A stretch of DNA of 64,000 bases, from NCBI GenBank assembly GCA_963841995.1, contig CAWJEX010000008.1:1-64000 (forward strand), given 5' to 3'. Positions 42,149-50,501 of this stretch are shown here, in pieces. A program made the position numbers and the translations under genes. How positions within the stretch are numbered: position 1 is the stretch's first letter; every line of letters starts with the position of its first letter. The notes under the pieces are model-generated. The model did not search any database, was not told the DNA's origin, and was given only the letters and a program-made list of their open reading frames with translations. The DNA comes from DATDPM01 sp963841995 (GTDB lineage: Bacteria; Pseudomonadota; Alphaproteobacteria; DATDPM01).

Positions 42149-42163
42149 TTAACAAAGGTTTAA
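42149..42163 (-). promoter_or_regulatory. CtrA-type box upstream of the flhB-like/fliO/fliP operon
   Basis: TTAA-CAAAGGT-TTAA is an exact TTAA-N7-TTAA match, 43 bp before the first start codon. Confidence 0.62.
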
Positions 42164-42212
42164 ATGGGCGACGGGGCGGCCCCCGTAAATCCGAGGCCTC
42201 ACGCCCTTCCTT

Positions 42213-42593
42213 CTAGCACCCTGGATTGACGAGATCGTAGATGCCGGCATGGGCGACCGCGCCATCCTTGAGAATAAACCGGTAGGTCTTTGGCCCGATG
42301 TAATGACCGTACGCATCCTGGACGTCGTAATTGACGCAGACTTTGTAGCCGAAGACCGTGCCGCCATACATGTCGCCGACGAAGAGATGATCCTGAACCG
42401 GCGGCGTCATCGAGAGATCGCGGATGGTCTGGGCATTTTGGATATGCCCTTGCAGCCACGTCGTAACGATCGCCTGGTAGTTGTCCGGCGCGGGCCCGAA
42501 AGCGGGCGGATTCTGCGGTGCGGTGCAACCGGCGAGAATCAGCGCGGCGAGCGCCACGCCAGGCAGGCTGGATAACGAGCGGAAATGGGTCAT
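42213..42593 (-). CDS. Lipoprotein of unknown function
   Basis: This 126-residue precursor has a signal peptide and lipobox (AALILAGC, Cys23). The mature part contains LQGHIQNAQTIRDLSMTPPVQDHLF and CVNYDVQDAYGHYIGPKTYRFILKDGAVAHAG, and ends in Cys. The pattern of a conserved tyrosine-rich beta region is seen in small alphaproteobacterial lipoproteins but I cannot name a family. It lies between the flagellar export genes and csrA. Confidence 0.75.
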   Translation of the reverse strand: MTHFRSLSSLPGVALAALILAGCTAPQNPPAFGPAPDNYQAIVTTWLQGHIQNAQTIRDLSMTPPVQDHLFVGDMYGGTVFGYKVCVNYDVQDAYGHYIGPKTYRFILKDGAVAHAGIYDLVNPGC

Positions 42594-42743
42594 GGTTTTT
42601 GCAATCCTCCCGGAATTCAGCGACTACGACTTAAATGGTTCTTCGTGACTCCATTTCCACCGGGTATTGGCCGGAGGACAGGTTATCTTTTCACGGGCGG
42701 CGTTTGTTTTTCCTGCGCGCCATATTCCTAGAAACCAAGCCAC

Positions 42744-43268
42744 TCACTTCCACGCGTCGATGGCCTGCATGTGATCGGGGAATTGATTGCGGATCGGCTT
42801 AAAGCCTTCCGCGTGTTCCCGCATGGCCGGCGGCGCCATACGGCAACCGATGGTGAAGGCGATCGAATTCTTTTCCGCATTGTCCATGAGTTCTTTGCGC
42901 GCATCCCTGCCGACATCGAACATGCGCCGCGAGAAACTGTCGGAGGTTTCCTTGGCGCGTGCGGACTCGTCATGAAGAATCGCGAAGGCGCGGTCGGCAA
43001 TCGGCGTGGCGTCCAAGCTGAAATTACTGAACGCCTCGCTATAGGCGCTGATATTCGGTTTGTCGATTTGCGCGCATTCTTCGAAAAAGGCGAGGCGGTT
43101 GACGATGAATTGGTAGATGAACAGCGCGCTCGTGGCGGCGGGCGGGTCTTCGTGAGCGCCGGGATTTTGTGCGCTAGCGCTTTGCATTGCCGTATTTTGA
43201 GCCGGGGCATCGGCTGCGGCAAGAATGACGCCGGCGGCGACTGCAATCGCGAACTCTTTGCGGAACAT
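42744..43268 (-). CDS. Secreted helical protein of unknown function
   Basis: This 174-residue precursor begins MFRKEFAIAVAAGVILAAADAPA (signal peptide). The mature part is mainly helical (ALFIYQFIVNRLAFFEECAQIDKPN, DRAFAILHDESARAKETSDSFSRRM, AFTIGCRMAPPAMREHAEGFKPI) with two Cys that could pair. It begins 15 bp after the csrA stop on the same strand, so it may be cotranscribed with csrA. No family recognised. The 150 bp between it and the lipoprotein gene hold nothing I can identify. Confidence 0.7.
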   Translation of the reverse strand: MFRKEFAIAVAAGVILAAADAPAQNTAMQSASAQNPGAHEDPPAATSALFIYQFIVNRLAFFEECAQIDKPNISAYSEAFSNFSLDATPIADRAFAILHDESARAKETSDSFSRRMFDVGRDARKELMDNAEKNSIAFTIGCRMAPPAMREHAEGFKPIRNQFPDHMQAIDAWK

Positions 43269-43283
43269 GAGTGAAGACGCCCG

Positions 43284-43508
43284 CTACTTCCCCTTATCCC
43301 GCAGCTCATCGACCAAGGTGCCGGTCATGGCGGCGGCGGCGCGGTTTTCTTCCTGGATGCGGTCGTAGATTTCGCGGCGCATCACCGAGACATCGGACGG
43401 GAACACGAAGCCGAGCTTCACGGTGCGGCCGCGAACCGCGACCACCGTGACCTCGACATTTTCATTGAGCATGACGGATTCGCCGACTTTCCTGGTCAAA
43501 TAGAGCAT
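43284..43508 (-). CDS. csrA: Carbon storage / flagellin translation regulator CsrA
   Basis: The ATG at 43508 (MLYLTRKVGESVMLNENVEVTVVAVRGRTVKLGFVFPSDVSVMRREIYDRI) gives 74 residues, a complete CsrA with the RNA-binding first strand and the basic VMRREIY strand. CsrA represses translation by covering GGA-containing ribosome sites, in flagellated bacteria often that of flagellin. FliW (7456) is its protein antagonist. It is divergent from flgB across 267 bp. The frame extends upstream without a plausible start. Confidence 0.94.
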   Translation of the reverse strand: MLYLTRKVGESVMLNENVEVTVVAVRGRTVKLGFVFPSDVSVMRREIYDRIQEENRAAAAMTGTLVDELRDKGK

Positions 43509-43775
43509 GGCCTCATCCTGGCGCGTGGCGGTGCCATTAACCATAACGATGTTGGCGTTTCGTCGCCACAGGAATTCCAAGGGGTTCCGCGGGATTCCGG
43601 AGCAGGGCAGGGGCCGGCGGCGATCCCGCCAAATTGTCTAAAATTCACTCTTTTTTAAGAGACTAGGCAGATGATTCCTCCTGCCCTCGTCAGGATGACA
43701 ATCAAGGGCGCACTCGTTGTTACGAGCAGCGCCCGGAACACCGCCGATAGGCATGGGGCAAGCGCGGTGGACCCT

Positions 43776-44180
43776 ATGGACCTGAGCAAACTTCCGCTCT
43801 TCGACATGATGCAGCGAAAGCTTTCATGGCTTTCCGCGCGTCAGCAGGTGCTGTCTCAAAACATCGCCAATGCGGATACCCCCGGCTACAAGCCGAGAGA
43901 TCTGAAGCCGCTCGATTTCAAAGACATGGCGAAGGGGCAACTCGACCCGGTGGTGCCCACGGTCACCAATCCGATGCACCTTGTCGGTTTTACGCCGGAA
44001 GCCCCCGGCACCAATCCGGACAAGGAGAAGCATCCGCTGGAAACCACCATTTCCGGCAATGCGGTGACCATGGAAGAAGAACTGATGAAGGCGAACCGCA
44101 CCGCCAGCGATTTCGAGCTCACCACCAATCTCTATCACAAGCAGCTTTCGATGATTAAGGAAGCGCTGGGTCACAGCTAA
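43776..44180 (+). CDS. flgB: Flagellar proximal rod protein FlgB
   Basis: The ATG at 43776 (MDLSKLPLFDMMQRKLSWLSARQQVLSQNIANADTPGYKPRDL) gives 134 residues, normal for FlgB; an open frame back to 43671 is not protein-like. The C-terminal SDFELTTNLYHKQLSMIKEALGHS is typical. It starts a plus-strand operon flgB-flgC-fliE-fliQ-fliR-flhB. The upstream gap has only a CtrA-type half site (TTAACCAT at 43537). Confidence 0.94.
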   Translation: MDLSKLPLFDMMQRKLSWLSARQQVLSQNIANADTPGYKPRDLKPLDFKDMAKGQLDPVVPTVTNPMHLVGFTPEAPGTNPDKEKHPLETTISGNAVTMEEELMKANRTASDFELTTNLYHKQLSMIKEALGHS

Positions 44181-44198
44181 GCTTAGAGAATCGACGCC

Positions 44199-44609
44199 AT
44201 GGATTTGACCAAAGCGATGGAAATTTCGGCCTCGGGCATGTACGCCCAGGGGCAGCGCGTGCGGGTCATCGCCGAAAATATGGCGAACGCCGATTCGACC
44301 GCCCAGACCCCCGGCGGCGCGCCCTATGAGCGGAAGCTCATCACCTTCAAGAGCCTGGTCGACCGCGCGCAGGGAATTGAAACGGTCGCGGTGAAGAGCA
44401 TCACCCGCGATACCGCCACCCCCTTCGGCAAGAAATACGAGCCGGCGAGCCCCGCCGCCGATAAGGAAGGCTACGTCCAGACCGCGAACGTCAACCCGCT
44501 CATCGAAATGACCGACATGCACGAGGCCCAGCGCTCTTATGAAGCGAATCTGAACCTCATCACCATGTCGAAAACCATGATCCAACACGCCATCGATCTG
44601 CTGCGCTAG
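44199..44609 (+). CDS. flgC: Flagellar proximal rod protein FlgC
   Basis: This 136-residue protein has the rod-family N-terminus MDLTKAMEISASGMYAQGQRVRVIAENMANADSTAQTPGG and the C-terminus VNPLIEMTDMHEAQRSYEANLNLITMSKTMIQHAIDLLR. It polymerises with FlgB into the proximal rod in the periplasm. It lies 18 bp after flgB. Confidence 0.96.
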   Translation: MDLTKAMEISASGMYAQGQRVRVIAENMANADSTAQTPGGAPYERKLITFKSLVDRAQGIETVAVKSITRDTATPFGKKYEPASPAADKEGYVQTANVNPLIEMTDMHEAQRSYEANLNLITMSKTMIQHAIDLLR

Positions 44610-44634
44610 ACGCCAGATTCAGGGAGAAAAATTC

Positions 44635-44943
44635 ATGCCCGCCAATATCGCGAGCGCTTTATCCGCCTACGCCAAAACCCCGACCTCGATTGCACCCGGC
44701 ATGGAGGCGCGCGGCCAGGATCCCGCCGGCGATTTCCTCGGCCTCGTCAAACAGGCGGCGGAAACCGCGATCGAGACCGGTCAGAAAGGCGAAGCCGCGA
44801 GCATGGCCGCGGTTGCCGGCAAAGCCGATATCACCCAAGTGGTGACCGCCGTCGACAATGCCGAGATCACGCTGCAGACCGCCATTGCGATTCGCGACAA
44901 AGTGATTTCCGCCTATCAAGACATCACCCGCATGCCGCTCTAG
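44635..44943 (+). CDS. fliE: Flagellar hook-basal body complex protein FliE
   Basis: This 102-residue protein ends with the FliE signature VVTAVDNAEITLQTAIAIRDKVISAYQDITRMPL and has the helix DFLGLVKQAAETAIETGQKGE. FliE joins the MS ring to the rod. It lies 25 bp after flgC and 19 bp before fliQ. Confidence 0.93.
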   Translation: MPANIASALSAYAKTPTSIAPGMEARGQDPAGDFLGLVKQAAETAIETGQKGEAASMAAVAGKADITQVVTAVDNAEITLQTAIAIRDKVISAYQDITRMPL

Positions 44944-44962
44944 GCCTGCCGGGCTTCGTTTC

Positions 44963-45232
44963 ATGAACGCTGCAGAAGTTCTCGAGATCGGCCGCGAGGC
45001 AATCATGGTCATGATCGAGATCGGCGCCCCAGTCATGCTGGTGGCCCTGGTCGTCGGCCTCGCCATCTCTCTCGTTCAAGCGCTGACGCAGGTTCAGGAA
45101 ATGACCCTGACCTTCGTGCCGAAGATTTTGGTCATCTTCCTCTCGCTCCTGATGTTCCTGCCTTTCATGCTCAATACGCTGACCTCGTTCACCGAGCGGC
45201 TGGCCGAACGCATCGCCACGCTCGGCAGTTGA
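44963..45232 (+). CDS. fliQ: Flagellar export gate protein FliQ
   Basis: This 89-residue protein has two membrane segments and the family sequence GAPVMLVALVVGLAISLVQALTQVQEMTLTFVPKILVIFLSLLMF. It forms part of the FliPQR export pore. Length is standard. Confidence 0.96.
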   Translation: MNAAEVLEIGREAIMVMIEIGAPVMLVALVVGLAISLVQALTQVQEMTLTFVPKILVIFLSLLMFLPFMLNTLTSFTERLAERIATLGS

Positions 45233-45261
45233 CGTTCGGCCGCTGACTGGGGGCGCGGGCA

Positions 45262-46023
45262 TTGCTACAGAGCATCCTTCAGACGGATTTCTTCGCCTTC
45301 TTCATGATTTTCGCGCGGGTGGGCGCTGCGATCATGCTCATCCCCGGTTTCGGCGAATCCTTCGTGACCCCGCGTATTCGGCTCATGATCGCCATCGGCA
45401 TCACCATCGTGGTGGCGCCGGTTGTTTCCGCCGGTCTGCCCAAACTCCCGGACAGCCCCATTCAGCTTTTTTTGATGATGGGCGGCGAGATTCTGATCGG
45501 CGTTTTCATCGGGTCGATGACGCGGTTTCTGTTCTTTTCGCTGCAGACGGCGGGCATGGTCATTGCGTATCAGACCGGCTTGGCCAACGCGCTGGTCACC
45601 GATCCGACCGCCGCGGTTCAGGGCGCGATATTCAGCGCATTCCTCGGAATCTTGGGTATTGTCGTCATTTTCGAGACCAATCTGCATCAATTGATGCTGG
45701 CCGCCATTGTCGACAGTTACTCGCTGTTTACGCCCGGCCATCTTCCGCCCCTCGACGATTTCTCGAACATGGCCGCCCGCGTCGTTTCGGATTCCTTCGA
45801 CCTGGCGATGCGGCTGGCGGCACCCTTCCTCGTCGTCGGCTTGGTGTTCTATCTCGGCCTTGGCCTGCTCGGCCGCTTGATGCCGCAAATCCAGGTCTTC
45901 TTCATCGTGTTGCCGCTGCAAATCGCCCTCGGACTTCTGGTTCTGATGCTGACGATCGGGGCGGGAATGACTTGGTTCGCCGGATCTTTCGGCGATCAAA
46001 TTTCCAACGCTTTCATACGATAG
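45262..46023 (+). CDS. fliR: Flagellar export gate protein FliR
   Basis: This 253-residue integral membrane protein starts at a TTG (45262) preceded by GGGGGCG; no ATG lies nearby. Typical FliR segments are FFMIFARVGAAIMLIPGFGESFVTPRIRLMIAIGITIVV and SLQTAGMVIAYQTGLANALVTDPTAAVQG. It completes the FliPQR gate. It follows fliQ by 29 bp. Confidence 0.94.
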   Translation: MLQSILQTDFFAFFMIFARVGAAIMLIPGFGESFVTPRIRLMIAIGITIVVAPVVSAGLPKLPDSPIQLFLMMGGEILIGVFIGSMTRFLFFSLQTAGMVIAYQTGLANALVTDPTAAVQGAIFSAFLGILGIVVIFETNLHQLMLAAIVDSYSLFTPGHLPPLDDFSNMAARVVSDSFDLAMRLAAPFLVVGLVFYLGLGLLGRLMPQIQVFFIVLPLQIALGLLVLMLTIGAGMTWFAGSFGDQISNAFIR

Positions 46024-46047
46024 GGCGGGCATCCGATAGGGGGAGCG

Positions 46048-47124
46048 ATGGCAGAAGAATTGGATCTTTCCCAAAAAACCGAAGAGCCGACCCTAAGAAG
46101 GCTGGATGAAGCCCGCAAGAAGGGTCAAACCGCTTCGTCGCGGGAAATCAATCACTGGTTCATGATCGGCGCCGGCAGTTTGTGGATTGCGGTCTTCGGG
46201 CCGCAGGTCGCCCGCGATCTCGGCGTTGTCCTCCTCAAATTTGTCGAATCCCCCCACGCGATGCCGACCGACTCCGAGCATTTGCGGATCATTCTTCTTC
46301 ATCTCATGCGCGACGTTGCCGGCGTGCTGGCGCTGCCGGTCGCGATCATGACGGCGGGGGCCTTGGCCGCCGGCGTGCTCCAGGGCGGGTTCGTTATTGC
46401 CCTCGACCGCATCATGCCGAATCTCGATCGAATTTCGCTGTTCTCGGGGGCAGAGCGCCTATTCTCGATGCGCGCTATTCTCGAATTCGTCAAAGGCATC
46501 GTGAAGCTCTGCATCGTGGCGGCGGTGGTGACGATGCTGATGATGCCGCAGATGAAGGGTCTTGCCAACTTCACCGGCCTCGACATGGTTCAGGTGGCGG
46601 CCACCATCTATGACCTCTCGAAAAGCGTCTTTCTCGACGTGCTGGTGGTCGTCAGTGTGATCGCCGCGCTCGATTTTCTGTACCAGCGCTACGAATTCCG
46701 CAAGAGCTTGCGCATGTCGCGCCAGGAAATGCGCGAGGAATACAAGCAGACGGAAGGCGATCCGACGATCAAAAACCGGCTGCGCCAGCTCCGTATGGAA
46801 CGCGCCCGCCGCCGCATGATGGCCGCGGTGCCGGAGGCCGACGTCGTCATCACCAATCCGACACACTTCGCCGTAGCGCTGAAATACGAGCCGACGGAAA
46901 TGAACGCGCCGAAGATGGTGGCCAAGGGCGCCGACCTGATCGCCAAGAAAATTCGCGAAGTCGCCTTGGAAAACGACGTGGCAATCGTGGAAAATCCGCC
47001 CTTGGCCCGGGCGCTCTATTCGGGCGTCGAGCTCGACCAGGAAATTCCGAAAGAACACTACAAGGCGGTGGCCGAAATCATCGGCTATGTCTTCCGCTTG
47101 AAAAAGAAGATCATCCCGGGTTAG
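46048..47124 (+). CDS. flhB: Flagellar export switch protein FlhB
   Basis: This 358-residue protein has four membrane segments, the N-terminal QKTEEPTLRRLDEARKKGQ and the autocleavage motif NPTH at residues 270-273 (VVITNPTHFAVALKY). Cleavage switches export specificity from rod/hook to filament substrates. It is the last export gene in this operon and is followed by cckA after 93 bp. Confidence 0.96.
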   Translation: MAEELDLSQKTEEPTLRRLDEARKKGQTASSREINHWFMIGAGSLWIAVFGPQVARDLGVVLLKFVESPHAMPTDSEHLRIILLHLMRDVAGVLALPVAIMTAGALAAGVLQGGFVIALDRIMPNLDRISLFSGAERLFSMRAILEFVKGIVKLCIVAAVVTMLMMPQMKGLANFTGLDMVQVAATIYDLSKSVFLDVLVVVSVIAALDFLYQRYEFRKSLRMSRQEMREEYKQTEGDPTIKNRLRQLRMERARRRMMAAVPEADVVITNPTHFAVALKYEPTEMNAPKMVAKGADLIAKKIREVALENDVAIVENPPLARALYSGVELDQEIPKEHYKAVAEIIGYVFRLKKKIIPG

Positions 47125-47217
47125 GCGAGGAATTACGCGGCGCCCGCCCAAAGCCTTAGCCTTTGAGGTCATGCCTATTCATGCTACATAACAGCCACGA
47201 TTTTTAGGCAACGGCCC

Positions 47218-49752
47218 ATGCCGGACTCGGGGCTTTCCATAAGCAAGAAAGAATTCGCCGAAGAGATTCCCGGCAGAGGTGCGCTGTGGGCGATCGGATT
47301 TGCTTACGCCCTGGTTGCCGGAGCCCTGGCTTACGTGGTGGGTCAAGCCGGTTTCGGCATCACCAACGCGTCTGACTCGGCCGAGCGGCTGCGAATCATG
47401 GTCGGCGGCGGCAGCGCGCTTTTCTTCCTCTTTGCCGTGACCGCCGCCTCCGTCCGCAATATTTCCGCGGCGCATCGGGGTGCGGCCGCCTGCAACCGGA
47501 TTTTGGCGGAAGCCTTCCAATCCCTGCCCATGCCTCGCCTCTTGATGAGCGACAAGGGCGAGATCGTCTATGTGAACGCCGCTTTCTGTCAAATCTTCGG
47601 CTGCACCGAAAGCAACGCACAGGAGGTTCTGGCTTCCCATTTCGGCCGGCAATGCGAGTCGCGCCAGGAGTACGAGCGGCTCGCCGCCGCCGCGGCGCAC
47701 GGTGCCGCAGCGCGGGGCGAAATCGAATTGGCAACCTCGCCGGGCGAGAGCGAATGGTACGAGATCGCGGCGCAGCCCGTCGCCGGCCGCCCGGGCTATG
47801 TTCTATGGCGAGTTGAGGATGTGACCGCCCAGCGCGAATTGGAACAGGTGATTCGGCAGGAGCACGAAACTCTGTTCGATTTTCTCGAGCACGCTCCGGT
47901 CGGATTCTATTCGGTGAACGAAGACGGACGGTTTTTGTTCATCAATCAAACCCTTGCGTCCTGGCTTGGCTATACGCCGGAGGAAATCCTCGGCGGGAAT
48001 TTCCGGCTCCGGGAATTTGTGGTCAATCCGCCGGCGAACGCCGCGCCCGATTACGATCCTTTCGATGGCAGCGGCCAGACCAATGGCGAGGTAACGCTGT
48101 GCGGCCGGGAAGGTCGCACGCTCCAGGCCTTCGTTACCCAAACCGTGGTTTCCGGCGGCGACGGAATCGGAATCAGAACCCGGTCGGTGGTGCGCGATTT
48201 GACGCCGGAACGCGGCTGGGAGCGGGCGCTGCGCCTCTCGGAGCGCCGGTTCAAGCATTTGTTCGAGGATGCGCCGGTCGGCATCGCCCTCGTCGATTCC
48301 GAAGGCCGCATCGCGGAATACAATCACCAGCTGCGCCGCCTGGGGTCGCCTTCCGGCGCGGAGCTGCTCGGCGTTTCGGTGCTCGATCTCATTGCCGATG
48401 AAGACCGGGCGGCGACCGAGGCGCGGATGCGCAAAGCGGCGGCCGGGGAATCCTTGGGGCCTATACAGGTGCGCCTGTTCGGCGAGCCGGACCGCGTCGC
48501 CTCCCTGTTTGTCAGCCGTGCCGAAGACGCGGCGGGTGCGCCGGTGGGGCTGATTCTCCACTTCCTCGACGTGACCGAACTGAAACGGCTCGAAATTCAA
48601 TTTGCTCAGTCGCAGAAGATGCAGGCGGTCGGGCAATTGGCCGGCGGCATCGCCCACGACTTCAACAATTTGCTGACCGCAATGATCGGATTCTGCGATT
48701 TGCTGTTGCTGCGTCACGGTCCCGGCGAGGAATCTTTCGCCGATATCATGCAGATCAAGCAGAATGCCAACCGTGCCGCAAATCTGGTCCGGCAACTGCT
48801 CGCTTTCTCGCGGCGCCAAACCGTTCAACCGAAAATTCTCAACGTCACCGACGTGCTGGCCGAAATTTCCAATCTGCTGCGCCGGCTCATCGGCGAGAAG
48901 ATCGAACTTCGCATGATTTACGGCCGCGACCTCTCGCCGGTCAAGGTGGATCAGGGGCAATTTGAGCAAGTGGTCGTGAATCTCGCGGTCAATGCCCGCG
49001 ATGCCATGGCGAGGGGCGGAATTCTCACCATCCGCACCAGCAATGTGACGAATGCCGAGTTGATCTCGCGCGGGGTCGAGGAAATGCCGCCGGGCGATTA
49101 CGTGCTGATCGAAGTCGGGGATACCGGAACGGGGATTCCGAAAGCAGATATCGACCGCATTTTCGAGCCTTTCTATTCGACCAAAGAGGTGGGAGCGGGG
49201 ACCGGGCTTGGCCTTTCGACCGTGCACGGCATCGTCAAACAGGCCGAAGGCTACATTTTTGTGGACAGCGTCGTGGGGGCCGGCACCAAATTCAGCATCT
49301 TCCTGCCACGCCACCAGGCGACGGCCAGCGAAATCCAGGCGGCCGAGGCGGCTCCCGTGCTTCCCGGCGATCTCACCGGAACCGGAACCGTGCTATTGGT
49401 CGAAGACGAAGACGCGGTGCGGCTGTTCAGCGCCCGCGCGCTCCGCAATAAGGGATATAAAGTCTTGGAAGCCAAAGGCGGCGAAACCGCGATCGAGCTC
49501 ATCAAGGCCTTGCCGGAACCGGTGGATTCGGTCATCACCGATATCGTGATGCCGGATATGGATGGTCCGGCCTTGGTCGAGTGGGTTCGCGAGCGCGATC
49601 CGAACATGCGGGTGATCTGCATTTCCGGCTATGCCGAGGAAACTTTCCGCAAGCGCCTCTCTGCCGCCGCCGACATCCATTTCCTTCCCAAGCCCTTCAG
49701 CCTGGAGCAATTGGCGGCCAAGGTGAAGGACGTGATGCGCACGCTCCACTAA
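47218..49752 (+). CDS. cckA: Cell-cycle hybrid histidine kinase CckA
   Basis: This 844-residue protein has two N-terminal membrane segments (about 21-45 and 60-80), three PAS-like domains (about 100-210, 220-340, 345-460), a HisKA domain with phospho-His H480 (GGIAHDFNNLLTAMIGF), an ATPase domain (VVNLAVNARDAM, DTGTGIPKADIDRIFEPFYSTK) and a C-terminal receiver with D775 (ITDIVMPDMDG). This is the CckA architecture; through ChpT it controls phosphorylation of CtrA. ctrA and chpT are not in the window. Its position downstream of flhB links it to the flagellar locus. Confidence 0.9.
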   Translation: MPDSGLSISKKEFAEEIPGRGALWAIGFAYALVAGALAYVVGQAGFGITNASDSAERLRIMVGGGSALFFLFAVTAASVRNISAAHRGAAACNRILAEAFQSLPMPRLLMSDKGEIVYVNAAFCQIFGCTESNAQEVLASHFGRQCESRQEYERLAAAAAHGAAARGEIELATSPGESEWYEIAAQPVAGRPGYVLWRVEDVTAQRELEQVIRQEHETLFDFLEHAPVGFYSVNEDGRFLFINQTLASWLGYTPEEILGGNFRLREFVVNPPANAAPDYDPFDGSGQTNGEVTLCGREGRTLQAFVTQTVVSGGDGIGIRTRSVVRDLTPERGWERALRLSERRFKHLFEDAPVGIALVDSEGRIAEYNHQLRRLGSPSGAELLGVSVLDLIADEDRAATEARMRKAAAGESLGPIQVRLFGEPDRVASLFVSRAEDAAGAPVGLILHFLDVTELKRLEIQFAQSQKMQAVGQLAGGIAHDFNNLLTAMIGFCDLLLLRHGPGEESFADIMQIKQNANRAANLVRQLLAFSRRQTVQPKILNVTDVLAEISNLLRRLIGEKIELRMIYGRDLSPVKVDQGQFEQVVVNLAVNARDAMARGGILTIRTSNVTNAELISRGVEEMPPGDYVLIEVGDTGTGIPKADIDRIFEPFYSTKEVGAGTGLGLSTVHGIVKQAEGYIFVDSVVGAGTKFSIFLPRHQATASEIQAAEAAPVLPGDLTGTGTVLLVEDEDAVRLFSARALRNKGYKVLEAKGGETAIELIKALPEPVDSVITDIVMPDMDGPALVEWVRERDPNMRVICISGYAEETFRKRLSAAADIHFLPKPFSLEQLAAKVKDVMRTLH

Positions 49753-49864
49753 CGGGCTCATTGCGCATCCGGAAATAATCACGGAATAGCAGCCGGCCGT
49801 TCAGCGTCCATGCAGGAAAGGTCGGGGTAATATGCGGGTAGACCGCGGCGTTTGAGGAGGAGTT

Positions 49865-50410
49865 ATGACTTTGCGTTATTGGGCGGCCGGAATGATCGCA
49901 ATCACCGCGTTCTGCCTTCATTCGGCCAAAGCCGCCGACCTCCCGAAGCTTCTGGTCTTCAATACCGTCTTATTCGACGCATTGACGACCGGCGAGGGCA
50001 ATTCGGTCGTAAGCCCGGAAGAAAAATCGCAGGTGGAACGCACCGCGGACGTCTTGCGGGCGAAAATGGCCGAGACCGGCCGCTATCAGGTCTTGCCTGC
50101 GCCCAAATCCGGATCGGACGACATCGATCTTTCCTGCGGCGAATGCATTTTGAAAGAAGCCCATGCCGCCGGCGCCGATTTCGTGCTGACGAGCGCAGTC
50201 AACCGTGTCAGCGCCACCGTTATGGTCCTGACCGTGGAACTCGATGATGTTGCCAACCAGAAAGCGGTGTCGGGTGGCAAGGTCGAGCTTCGAGGCCTCA
50301 ACGCCGAGGCCATGCGCGGGGCCGCGGTCTACGCGGCGGACAAGTATTTTGCACCGGCCGCGGCTCCGTCCGGCGCGGAAAAACCCGAAATCGGAAATTC
50401 CACGAAATAG
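49865..50410 (+). CDS. DUF2380-type secreted protein
   Basis: The ATG is preceded by GAGGAGGAG. The 181-residue precursor has a signal peptide (MIAITAFCLHSAKA). The mature part, LLVFNTVLFDALTTGEG, VLRAKMAETGRYQVLP and CGECILKEAHAAGADFVLTSAVNRVSATVMVL, matches the DUF2380 family of small periplasmic proteins resembling TolB-N/CsgG-type folds. Function is not established. It is separated from cckA by 112 bp with nothing recognisable. Confidence 0.78.
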   Translation: MTLRYWAAGMIAITAFCLHSAKAADLPKLLVFNTVLFDALTTGEGNSVVSPEEKSQVERTADVLRAKMAETGRYQVLPAPKSGSDDIDLSCGECILKEAHAAGADFVLTSAVNRVSATVMVLTVELDDVANQKAVSGGKVELRGLNAEAMRGAAVYAADKYFAPAAAPSGAEKPEIGNSTK

Positions 50411-50438
50411 CGGCGATGATATTTTGAGGCGCCGTAGC

Positions 50439-50468
50439 CCGCTCCGGCAGAGGATCCTGCCGGAGCGG
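50439..50468. terminator. Perfect 12-bp inverted repeat between convergent genes
   Basis: CCGCTCCGGCAG and CTGCCGGAGCGG are separated by AGGATC, giving a very stable hairpin between the convergent DUF2380 and EF-hand genes. There is no clean T tract, so it may be a pause/stability element or a weak bidirectional terminator. Confidence 0.6.
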
Positions 50469-50501
50469 CTGCGAGTTCGGTTCAATTGTTTAGGAACGCG
50501 A

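Noticed and set aside
43527..43545. TGGCACC on the minus strand as a csrA sigma-54 promoter
   Set aside because: No TTGC-like -12 element at the right spacing.
47803..49314. Long minus-strand open frame opposite cckA
   Set aside because: It is the high-GC complement of cckA with no domain signature.
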